Made by a program: the position numbers and the translations under genes
Source of the DNA: Brachypodius melanocephalos
Taxonomy: Eukaryota; Chordata; Aves; Passeriformes; Pycnonotidae
Length of the DNA stretch: 64,000 bases
Assembly: GCA_013398615.1 (NCBI GenBank)
Contig: VZSR01003798.1
Coordinates: 11,199,606 to 11,263,605 of the forward strand
Reading direction: 5' to 3'
Part shown: positions 25,165-36,299 of the stretch, in pieces
Numbering within the stretch: the stretch's first letter is position 1
Layout: each line of letters begins with the position of its first letter
Notes under the pieces: model-generated
Databases searched by the model: none
The model's input: the letters and a program-made list of their open reading frames with translations, nothing else
What the model was told of the DNA's origin: nothing

Positions 25165-25690
25165 TCCACTTTCTCTCCAACAAGGATAAGGGAGAGTGGC
25201 CACAACTTCTCCTCTTCCCTCAGCATTCACCTTGCCTTGGCAGTGTTTATTCTTTCACCACAATAACATCCAATACTCCAGAATTTACTGCATCTCCAGC
25301 CCTGCCATGGGGCTTCCCCCTTTCCCTCCTCTCAGCAAGATTTCCCAACCAGCACTATGCTGGCACAAACTCCTTCCCACTTGCTTCACAATACCTGCCA
25401 GCTCCCTACTTGCCTCTCTTACCTTTACATCTTTTAACTCCAGGCTTGGTGGGGAGTAGATAAACTCCTCTTGCCATGTACCTTATGTTCCTCTCCTCTC
25501 CTTTGTTTCAGTCTTTTTATCTCCAAGCACACAGTCTTGCCCTTCTTCCTCTCCCAAAACCTCCAAAAATCTTTTTCTTTCAGCCCTTCTATTCTTTGTT
25601 GGATTTCAGACACACTCCTCTCAGCATTTCCCCCACCCTTGAGGCCATCTGTATGGATCAGCCTTCTCCTTTAGTTCTTCTCCCAGAAGT
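25165..25690. other. Pyrimidine-rich, strand-asymmetric block
   Basis: About 525 bp in which the + strand is dominated by C and T (TCTCC, CCCTTTC, CTTCCTCTCCC). Three open frames of 87-104 codons exist because stop codons need purines, and I see no protein pattern in them. It could form triplex DNA or be a decayed polypyrimidine tract. Confidence 0.6.
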
Positions 25691-27089
25691 GATAGAGCAA
25701 CTCACAGAAAAAAGACAAGGTTACCAAATATTAATTGTAAGAGTTCTCAAGTACTAAGATGCTTTTAGCTCAAGAGATAAAAGTACAACTTTGAAACATG
25801 GAGATTTTTGTATTTCTGCTAATTCTGTAAAACTTCTGGTGAGTTTTATATTTTACACTGACAATAACCATTCCCTCAAAACCCCATATGTCCCAAATAA
25901 AAGCCCTTTTTCTTCCAGCTGAAGTAATAACTGAGTGCCAGGATAAGGTCTATTTGTTATGTATAAACCAGACAACCCAGGTTTGCCTTTCAAGCCTGAC
26001 TCGTGCAGTCTTAGTCAAACAGGTAACAACCTGCAGGCCACAGAGTGCTTCTCAATACCGTGCCACAAGTGCTAGATATGTACCCAACAAATTCAGAGCC
26101 AGTAGGTCACAGAAAGAGGGGAAATTAGAGGTATCTAAAGAGCTGGGAGTGTGTCAAAGTTAATTTTATCCTGCAATGCTGTTCAGAGCCCAAAATCAAA
26201 CCAAGTAGTCCTTGCTCTACCTGTCTCCAGAGGCAGAGTTTTGCCTGTTCCCAAGGTCTTCCTCACCTCTTCAAACCACATTTATGCATATCCTTCTTGT
26301 ATCACTTGTCATTTGTCAAAAAACATTAATAGGATTTAGAGCCTATAAGCTTTTCTTAATCATCACTCGTGTTAATCTGCACACTTACTAATTCTTCATC
26401 TGTTAGCCTTAAATATCTGATGCAGTTTAAGTAAATCTCCACCATCTTCATTTGTAAAACCAGATGCAAAACAGTTAATAACTCTGCAGTTTAATATCTT
26501 ATCCCTTAATCTGTACTATAGCATCAACCCCTAAGAAGATCAGGTTTTTTAATATTTGTCTCCTGACTACAGCAAACGAGAATTCTAGCAACAGGTGAAA
26601 TGCCTTACTTTATTTATACTCCATTGCTTCTGAATTCCTGAACCTTTACTTTTCAGAAGAAACATCCAAGAATACAAAATGAAGAAACCAGAGAAGAAGA
26701 AGGGTACTGCAGCCAGGGATGTGGCAACACAGTCCTGTTCCCTATATTTCCACTACATTCTCTGTATTCTTAAACATTTTCTGTCATCGCTTGCCTCACT
26801 GTTTTTCATCATGGAACTGCACACTCCTTCAGTCCTGGAGGATTCAATTATATGAACCAGATCAGGGGTGAGCACTCACAGCACCCAACAGATCTCTTTG
26901 CTGTGTCTCAGCCTCTCTCCTCAGACAGCCCAGCAGGCACCGCGCACCATTCCAGGTTTCAAGTGTCCTTATGCAGTCTGCCATGGAAAGGCATATGATG
27001 GCATATTATCCTTTTATCCTCCTTTGTCAGTACAGCTCCTTGAAGTATTTCTCTTTCTGTCCCAGAGTCATTATGGTCACTAAGCTCCT
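25691..27089. other. Non-coding segment
   Basis: No gene or mobile element recognised. Open frames are under 95 codons apart from one of 128 codons running into the GC-rich block (26971-27357), which resembles nothing known. Confidence 0.5.
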
Positions 27090-27790
27090 AAGCTGCAGGA
27101 GCTCTCTCTGTCTGGAGGATGGAGGAGACAAGAGGCTGCTGCTCACTTCAGTCGTGATGGCCTGGAGTCAGATGAAGGCCCTCAGCCATCACACAGCCCC
27201 ACGGCCTGGCAGAAACAGCCAGGAAAACTGGGCATGTGCAGCAGGCTTTTCCTTAGCAAAACCAACTTCTGGCTGCTCCCTGCCAGGGCACAGCAGCCAC
27301 CCCTCACTCTGGACCCTCCGAGGCCAGCCCCACAGCTGCAGCAGCCCTGTCGTGTGAGGAGGCGTGCTGCACGCACAAACCATTCCCCCAGGGCAAAATA
27401 CAGCTCCCCAGTGACACTGTCAGCCCTACTCTGGCAGCACCTCTGCACTTGTGAGTTTTGGCAGCCTCAGGAGCACACAAATCCTCACACTGCATTGCCA
27501 GGTCCCAATGTCATCCCCCTGAGGGGCTCCTCCTTGTAGCCTCCCTCAGGTTGAACAGGGATGTTGACAGGGAACACATCTGGAGGCACATTGGCACTTC
27601 CTAACAAGGTGTGCAGGAGCAGGATTAGGACCCCAGTGCCACCTGGGGCAAAGGCTTTGCTGTGCCCAAAGCCCAGTCCTGAGGTGTCCCTCAGGGTCTC
27701 ATGGTGGCCGTGTCCCCGCAGCGTGTCTGCACCATGTGCAGGTACAACACACAACAGTTCCTTCACCAGGGAAACCACCTGTTTGTAAGA
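27090..27790. other. GC-rich island in AT-rich DNA
   Basis: Roughly 57-60% G+C by local counts, with sharp contrast to both flanks and about nine CpG. Overlapping frames of 60-101 codons exist on both strands with no recognisable protein. It could be an exonic or promoter region of a lncRNA, an old LTR or a GC-rich insertion. No terminal repeats were seen. Confidence 0.45.
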
Positions 27791-30700
27791 GTGGCAACAC
27801 AGTTAGCTAACTTTAATGACTGTTTTGGGTTTTTCTTTTTCATTTTCTTTAAAGAAATTAGTGTTTTGAAAATATTTGAAATGTAGGAGTTGTGTTAGTG
27901 GGGGTGGCACCAGCTCTGTCAACAGGTGAGGCTGATGAGCACACAGCAAGCCTGGCTATTCTATCCTGTGCATTGCTTTCATGATGGAAGGTGTTCAGCT
28001 ATACCTTCTTTAAGACTGAAAATTTTTTGAGTCACTGTTTGTCATCATTGTGGGACACTATGATCAGCTGTTGCAAAACTGTTACAAAATTGGTTGAAGA
28101 CGGCTGTTAATACCCTCTCGGCACATTCAGAAAGAATTTCCTTTTCCATACTCTTCTCTCTAGTTGGTATCACTCAATAGCAAACCAAGCAAGTAGAAAA
28201 GAATACTAGTTTTGTCTGAAATTGTCAAGAAACATGAAGATTCTCGACATGAGAAGTAGTCTAATAGAGATACACACACATATCCCCACAGAAAAATGTC
28301 ATCAATTCCTGACACAGGAAAGGAAATATTAATACTGTTAGTTAAAAATAGCTTCTCAGAATTATTATAGACAAAGAAGTGACCTACTGACTTTTTTTTC
28401 CAACTGAAAAGTGTTTTCAGTAACATCTGATCTAATATTTTGGACAGTAGATGCTTGCACTGGGGAAAAAACCTAGCAACGACGTCCCATGGTACCGATG
28501 TATCTGCATAAAACTTCATTTTATGGAGAAGTAGAGCACTCACTTAATTCATCAAATCACAAATAGTTGACAGGTCTTAACAATGGCAATCATACAGCCA
28601 GACAGCCAGAAATTCAACACCCCCAAGCAAGCTAACACCAACCCATGAGTAAGATGTATTACTTACATCAGTGCTTTCTCCCAGTGTGAACTATTTTCTT
28701 TTCCTGGCTTTAGCTGTGATTTCCTGTTCTTCATATCTGTGGAAGATTTTATAGAGTATTTAATGAAACCAAAAGCAGTGGAACTGCTGTCCCATGCCCA
28801 CACTTAGTCTGGGTGGGGAGGGAGGTTTTGAGGAACCTGGGGTGATGGGAGGAGGCTGTGACCACTCCTCCGGTGCAGTCCTTCCTGACTTTAGATTCTG
28901 GTCACAAGCAGCCCTCAAGGGTGCCAGCAAGGGGTGTTTTGCACTTACTGAACCTCCATTATTTTCTTGTGACCACAGTGATAAAGCTGTGATCACTGTC
29001 ATCATGGTATAATTACAAATGACATGATACTTGCTATGGGATACCTAGTATTTGCAGAAGTTTAAAAAAAGGGTTTTTTTGAGATGACCAGATAGACTAA
29101 AACCAGTCAGGTGTTTTTTCTTGCCTTGCAACTTCAATAAAAACAGAGCCAATGGGATTCAAAACCTAAATTTTGTGATGTGTCCCAACTGAATGAGCAA
29201 AGGTCATTTTCAGTAACAAAGGTCAATGTGATCAACTGGCCTATGGCCACCTGGGTGGATAAGGAGCCATGGTCAAGGATCATGGCCACAGTGCTAAACG
29301 TGAGTGTAAACCTCGAGGTTTGGGAAAATGGATGGGGCCGTTTCAAGACCGTTTCCATCCATGGTGAGAAAATGCCATAACCTGCTCAGTTCAGCCAGCC
29401 TACAGAGGAGAGGTACCTGCTGAGATATGAGCAGCATCTTCTACACAGACAAGGCCAAGTGTCACAGCAAAGCCTCACACAACATATTCTACCTAACAAA
29501 GTCCCAGTCACAGTTTCCAAATTTAGACAGAAAAATCAACAAGTCAAGTGGAGGGAGAGGGCAATCTCTCTCAGATTTTGGTAGCAGGACAGGAGGTGAC
29601 TGGATGCATGAATGTCAGGACTCAGAAAGCAATTTCTTTTCATATGCAGTAAACCAGATAGGAAAACCCCTTAGGGGACAAAGCAAGCAGGAGTGTATTC
29701 CACACGTTGAGTGATGAGGAGTCTACAAGACCTTGGAAGGCAAAACAGGTATGCCACCTCCTGATCCTCACTCAGTCACACAAATACACTGCAGGACAGA
29801 GACTTGACAGGACAGAGACTTGAGCCAACAGCAAAATGATCACTAACAGAGAAAGGGAAAGAAGACCTTATCACAGCCAGGCCAGAGCAAAGAATTTCAC
29901 AGGCTGTGTTTGAGACCAGTGTGTATATAACTCCACCCAGCTTCCATCCAGCTATTTGTAAAACAGAGGCTTTCTTAGCTTAAACACCGATTTCTCAGAA
30001 AGATTTTGACAGGGAAAGTTCTCTAAAGGGAGTAAACAGAAAAGAAAAGACATGAAGAAACAAGGATTCACGCCAAGTTCTATTAAAGGAGCTGAATTAA
30101 AGCTGGACAAAGCTTTGTCAACTAAAATGATGATTCCTGCCCTTCACTATTCCCGTATTATCTGAGGATTGCTATATTGTAACTTGAAGTAGGAAAAAGG
30201 AACTCCTTGTGCTATATAGGTTTATTAACTCCCAGCCCTCAGGAGCAGGTTGTGACAGAGCCAGCATTCACATCAAGGCTTGCTTCCCAGGCAATGGCTT
30301 CTTCTCAAGATTGTGTTTCTAGTGCCAGCAAAGGAAGCAAACCTGATACTTATCTTCCTGTTTGCCTCTGCTTTGCAGCCTTCTTTGGGAGTTTGCATTT
30401 CTCATGTAATCAGATCAGTTGCATGGTAGCTTGCATTTTGTACAGCAAGGAGAGATTCAAACTTTTTACACTGCTGGCCATCTGTTAGTGAAACTGCCTC
30501 TAAGTCAGAACCCCTCACCACGGGATGTTTGCCATTGATGAGATGCTCTCCTCATGGCTAGATCCATGATGCAGGTGAGAGAGATCCTTGGATTGTATAG
30601 TCAGTAATGTGAAAGAAGCCTTAGATGCAGGAGTTCATGGATTAGATTTTACGTTGAGCTCATACTTCTGCAATACCAGGGTGTTTAATAATAACACATT

Positions 30701-31164
30701 ACTACGTTTCTCATGAGTAAATAACACAGGAGGGAGATGAGGTATACCTTCCCCTCCATATCTTCCACCTACACTCCATTTAACATTTTCCAAACACATT
30801 CAAAGGGGCCTAGCACTCCTGTTTATACACGGTTCCCCACTTTAATATTTGTCACTTGACTATTCACAGTGGGGATTTTGGTTCAAATAGCGATGCTAAA
30901 CAACACGTGTGTTTTAAATAGAGACGTGCTCCCAACAGAGTTGCAGCTAGGAAACTGCAGAGAGCATGTTAACTGAATTTTTATAAGCACATATCTCAGC
31001 TGAACAAAAACACAAGGTCAGTTATCTACTGTTTCTGGATGTCCTCAGTCTTCAAGTTAGCCACTTACTGTTCAGATCACAAATGCAGTGGCAGCATCTG
31101 TATGCACCAGAGCTCTCTCTCTCCTCGTGGATCAGACTTCAGCACACTGTTTCTCAGCCAACTA
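27791..31164. other. Non-coding segment with small duplications
   Basis: No gene recognised. A 127-codon minus frame (28160-28543) and a Trp-containing 66-codon + frame (29180-29380) resemble nothing known. A 14-bp palindrome AAACCTCGAGGTTT lies at 29308-29321, and a 16-bp tandem duplication at 29793-29824. Confidence 0.45.
29793..29824. repeat. Tandem duplication, 16-bp unit
   Basis: AGGACAGAGACTTGAC at 29793-29808, repeated at 29809-29824 with one change in the last base. Recent slippage. Confidence 0.95.
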
Positions 31165-31226
31165 TATTTTTTCACATAAAAGCAGACTAAATAAAAAAGC
31201 AGACTAAATATTTTTTCACATGAAAA
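31165..31226. repeat. Nested short duplications
   Basis: The unit AAAAGCAGACTAAATA occurs at 31178-31193 and 31195-31210. The sequence TATTTTTTCACAT followed by A or G flanks the pair on both sides, starting at 31165 and 31209. This gives a two-level duplication within 62 bp. Confidence 0.9.
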
Positions 31227-33195
31227 CATTCTAATAACAATATTCTTTCTCCCAAAAATATGTGAAGCGTTTAATGAATTTATAATAATTGTGGCAAATG
31301 AATTGGGAAAAAAATAGTTTTTGTAAAAATGAAAATGCTGAAACCCCTTAAAGCAAATTACTTCAGTTTAGATCAAAATAGAAATCATCACCATGCAGAA
31401 AAGTGACAAAAGCCCCTAAATCTCTTGAATAAAGTCTGCTTCCACATTTTGCCCAAAAATGCCATGTCCAAATCAGTATATCTTTTGCATCCCAATCATT
31501 GTTTTTTTGTCTCCAATCTGCAGTGATGTAACGCTTCAGTGTACCAGCTCAGGCCTGGGCCTCACCTAATAGGACCTGCCAAATATGCCAAATAGTGGCA
31601 ATTACCTGATGGCTTTGTGATGTGGACCATTGCCCATTAGGGACTCATCTTTGACAACCAAACTGATTTAACCTGGAGTCTGAGGGTGGATTATACAGAC
31701 CTTCCAAATACAAAGGTCTCTGCTGTTAACAGAGTTTAATTGCTGCCATAAACATAAATACAGGCTTAAAATTATATTTTCTTATGGCTGATATACAGGA
31801 TGCAAAATTTCTTGAATATCATGTCTATTGGCTTAAACTTGCAAAAAAACCACCCCCAAATGATATTTAATGTTGACATTTTTTAATATTTCCTATCTAA
31901 TGGAAAAAAACCATGTTAATTGGGTGAGATATTTACTACTTGCCCTCTTTATTCAATGTGTTATTTAGCTAAAGACATATTATCTCCTCACTTGCAGAAC
32001 CCCTGAACATCCCAGCACTCAGCCATGGGCTGCTAGGATGATGCTCCTCACAGAATGCTCCCTGGGTTTTCTAGTTGTCGCATATGTTTAATTTAATTAC
32101 AATTAATGAGTTACAATTTACCCTAAGGGAAAACTAGCTTTTGTTGACAAAGAGGTGTTTAGTGAATGGCATTCAAATTCTTGACCTAGACCTCAAATTA
32201 ACAGGCTGTCCATTAAGAATGCATGAGTAGCTTTAAAGACTGCATTTATCTGTCATAGTCCTTTAAGACCTCTGTGATGTCTTAAAAAAAGACAATCGTA
32301 ACTGTGCAGCACCACTAAAAAAGATTCAAGCATTACTTTTGATGGTACTTTCTTCAGTGCAGAACATTATTGAGTTCTGCTGGGTTACAGTCCATAAAGA
32401 CACCACAATGAATTAAGTTCTTTTAAACCCTGTTCTGCTTCTATTGCTGCACATCTAAATACTGATGCCACTTTCCTTCATGCAAGAAATAAAATACAAG
32501 GACTCCAGTGAAGCAAATTATCAGCCACACTCTTGCCTATTACCTAAGCAGCAGGGAACTGCACTGATGTATTTTGAAGGGGAAGTGTGGACCTAAGTGC
32601 AATACAAACGTGGGTCAAATTTCACAGCTAAGTTAAGCAAACAATTAAAATTACATATCCTCAGAGATTCTCATTCTAACTACTATACCACAAAACTGTT
32701 TTCAAATCTATTTTTAAGATGATAACTGGGTATTAAAGTTAAGAATACCAATTCCAAATGAAAGGGGAAAATTTTTATAGCATTTCAGAAATTTATATGG
32801 TCAAATAACAATGCTCAAGAGTCTTTATGTGATGCAGTGAGAGATGCAGTCTATTTCAGCTAACATTTACCTAAACAATGCCTGTTTCATCCATGAACTA
32901 TTATGTAGATTCAAGCTGCTAATGTGCTATGGGAAATTAATATTTCAGTGTTGCTGAATTTGACAAAATTTGCCTGAATTTCCCTGAAAGAATATTCCAC
33001 ACCTGGTGTGGTTTTCTGTTATTTAATTACTGGGAAACTAGGAAGTTAAATATTTTCATGAGTAAGGTTTGCAGGAACAGCCATGGAGCATTAGCAGCAC
33101 AATTGGGAAGAACCCCTTTTTCAGAATGCTGCAGAACTGCCATAAGAACAGCTCCTGCCTGCATGAATCAAAAAAGGCTTTGCATTTTGCTTCAG
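31227..33195. other. Non-coding segment; homeodomain-like cluster at 32070-32290
   Basis: No gene recognised. The part 32070-32290 begins with overlapping TTAATTAC / CAATTAATGAG / ACAATTTA cores and looks like a conserved non-coding element. A strong acceptor-like sequence (CTCCTCACTTGCAG) ends at about 31999 but has no convincing donor downstream. Confidence 0.4.
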
Positions 33196-33268
33196 CTCTT
33201 TCAAAGGGTTGGAGTTTATCTGATTCTGGTGCTCGTGTGGGGGCTGGCAAGGACAGGTGTGTGCCCAG
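33196..33268 (+). other. Candidate exon, 73 bp, + strand (unproven)
   Basis: Acceptor GCATTTTGCTTCAG and donor CCCAG|GTGAGGGC. Two frames are open; one reads as a hydrophobic stretch (VGVYLILVLVWGLA) such as a membrane segment or signal peptide would show, but GT-rich DNA gives this easily. No family recognised. Confidence 0.17.
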
Positions 33269-36201
33269 GTGAGGGCAGGAGGATTATCAGGAGGTGTGTG
33301 CTGACCTCATCTCTCTCAGAGTGAGGTTCTGGATGCACACAGCTCATCATCTGGACAGAGACCATCACAGAGCCCTGGCAGACTGGATCACAGGAATTTC
33401 TGCAATTCAGCGGCAACAGCTGTACACACAACAAAACTGGCTTGATTTTGCCAGATATAAAGTTGATCCTAAATTTTCACAAAAGGAAGAAAAAAGTTTT
33501 GGGAAGCAGACAGATCTTTTCACTAGTAGTGAAGTTCCTTTCAACCTGAATAATTTCAAAAGGTTTTACAATTTAGAAAGTTATCATGCAACTCAGACAT
33601 ATTCAAGCAAAATTTTCCAAATAAGAAACGCTGACATGCCTTTATATCAAGTGCTCAGCATATGGTATTTTTTCCCCAATATTTATTTATAAGTATCCAT
33701 ATGTTTCATTCATTTTGAAATTACTGTATGTAATTACAGTATTAACTGTAAGTTAATTTTTGGTGGTAAAAATCAGGCTAATGATGGCTGAAAAGAATCC
33801 AGACACTTGAAGAAGACGGCAAAATATAAATCTTCAACAGTAAAGATCTTCTACCAATATCAATTATAATCATCCTGGTCTAACTGAAAAGAATCAGACA
33901 AGGAAACAGAGCAATTTGTGATGTACAGTGTGTAAGAATTTATGTTCAGCAAACTCCTATACCTGGTATGTCACATCCTTCTCACATTTTTTTAAACTGG
34001 AGATTACCTCATTTTTTATTGTCTTGTTAAAAGACAGTTTCTCATTTGGATATTGGGGAGCATTTGGTAAGAGAGATCTAGGGAACAAAATTCCATCAGT
34101 TCACCCCTATTTCCTACATATACTTGCTTAGAGCACTACAGATTAGAAAGGAAGTTCAGGAATTGTTTGGTGTGAATTTACCAATCTGTGAGAGTGCATT
34201 GTGGTTTAAGCTCACACACATACAAAGCTGCTGTCTATATTGGGGAAACATTCTGAGAAAGCTCAGGTTAACTGTTCTCTCAAGATATCCACTAAGAATC
34301 TCTAAGTGTCTGAATGGGAGCCCTTTGCTATTTAGATAGTGAGAGATAAGATTTCTTCTTTAAATATTAGCTGTCAAACTGTGTTATGTCTTATTATGTT
34401 TCATCAGATTGGCATTCAGCATGATGAGGTTTAACAGCACGTGCTGATAACGCACAAATAGTGTAACATAACTTAGGAATAAAATTAAAGGGCAGAAGAC
34501 TATTTTCAGCTCAGATACCTGCTTATCAATGTTTTGAGAGAGAACACAATTCAACCACAATAGGAAATTTAATTCATGTTCATAAAACTGGCAAATTCTT
34601 CTCTCTCACCAGCAAGCTGATTTTGAACAGCACCCATCCAGACTATATGGGGTTTGTGAATATTTTCAATCACCACAGTAATTGCGCAGTATTGTCAAGG
34701 TGTGTGTGTTCTGTAGTTCCCTGAAGAAAATACTGCCACCTGAGATGGATTCTTCAGGTCACATGTTTTGGGTGAGTACATAAGGGACGTGTTCTGTGTC
34801 CAGTACAAGTAACAACAGCTCGAGAAGAAGACAAGAAAAGTTTCTAAACAGTTCAAACAGCCTACACAATCTTTCTTTTATTCTCCATTCCATGCATCAC
34901 AGATCATACAGCTGTAAACCCTTTCCAGCAAGAAGGAAGATTAGCAGTCCACAGACACAAGATTTGAAAGAGACAGACTGCTGATTTTAATAGGTTACTC
35001 AAGTCTGTCATCAAATTCTTCTCCTAAACCTTGTTCAAGAGTTGTAAGGACTCAGTTGGATCTCAATTTTTTCTATACTGCTTCCATGCTAAATTTTATT
35101 TTCCTCTAGTTTTGACTGCTAATTTATTAATGTCAGATTTTTTTTATTGCCTTCCCCTTCTCCCCTAAACCTCAATTACAGGTTGCATTCCAAAAGATGA
35201 ATATTTGTGCATGGTTGGGAATTAAAACGCTGACCTTCGGTATATTTTTTTTCCCTCAGTGTTTTTCCGACTATCTGCTCTGTACCTGACAAATGAGGCA
35301 GTGAGGACCCTCCATATTCTGTTTGGGGTCTATTGGCTGAGGAACTCTTGGTCATCCTACCTGCCTGACGTCTAGGATCATGATGAATTGTCTCCAACTC
35401 CAGCCTCAGATTGTTTTTTAACATTTAATTTAGTTTCTTCCTGTGCTTGGATGAACATGGCCATGTTATGGATTTCTGCTCTAATGTACACCAGCAGGTT
35501 GGAAGAACAAGCCTCAGCAAGCTGTGGAAATAAGAGAGGCTGGATCAATAGTCAAGGTCACGACCCTGGCTCTGATTCTGTACACTGTCCTGAGATTTTC
35601 TCCCCTTAAAAGCCTCTGACTGCTTCTAATGTGGATCCAAGTGCATATTGAAAGAGAAATTCTTAAAAATCAACCCCTCAAAAGGGTAGATGTAGCAGGA
35701 TCCTCTTACCTTCTGTATCTTAGACACAGAACTGACAAGGAGTGTGTCTCTCTGAATTTGGTCTAAAAATAATGTCTCATTTTAAATATCTTCCCATACA
35801 ATCATTTTGATAAAGAGATAGGTCATTGCAAAATTTGTCATCTGGTGCTGTAAAAACATTCATTTATTCATCCATTCATGGAGTGATTCTAATCCTAGTA
35901 GAAACAATTTCAGATGGATATTAATGATAATAGGATATTTCAGTAAAGATGCATAATTGTTTTATAAAATAAAGAGCGAAAAATACTAATTTCACAAGTA
36001 CACCTTGACTCGTACAGGGTAGAAAATGCTGCCATAAAATGTTGTGATAAAGGATCAAAGATGCTAAGTCATTTGTTGAGCCTGCCTTTGTGCTGCAGAT
36101 AGAGCTTTGAGTCTTCAAATATACAACCGTAATGCAGCAAGGCACATTTCTGAATGGCAGTAATTTTCCACTGCAGGATATAGTCATGCTGAGATTTAGT
36201 G
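33269..36201. other. Non-coding segment
   Basis: No gene or repeat recognised. The longest frame is 132 codons (33294-33692, +), without known relatives. Confidence 0.5.
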
Positions 36202-36241
36202 NNNNNNNNNNNNNNNNNNNNNNNNNNNNNNNNNNNNNNNN
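36202..36241. other. Assembly gap, 40 N, before a poly-A run
   Basis: Forty Ns directly followed by 20 A and then a GA/GAAA-rich tract. As at the first gap, a homopolymer on the same side points to sequencing or assembly failure. True length unknown. Confidence 0.99.
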
Positions 36242-36299
36242 AAAAAAAAAAAAAAAAAAAAGAGAGAGAGAGAAAGAAAGATAGAAAGAAAAAAAAAAG
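36242..36299. repeat. Poly-A then GA/GAAA purine tract
   Basis: Twenty A, then AG dinucleotides, then GAAA-like units and more A. An all-purine tract of about 58 bp apart from one T. Confidence 0.95.

Noticed and set aside
27600..27660. CCACCTGGGGCA as a CTCF site
   Set aside because: Lacks the central A and full-length core of the CTCF consensus.
33294..33692. 132-codon + strand frame
   Set aside because: No recognisable domain, no start context or splice support across its length.
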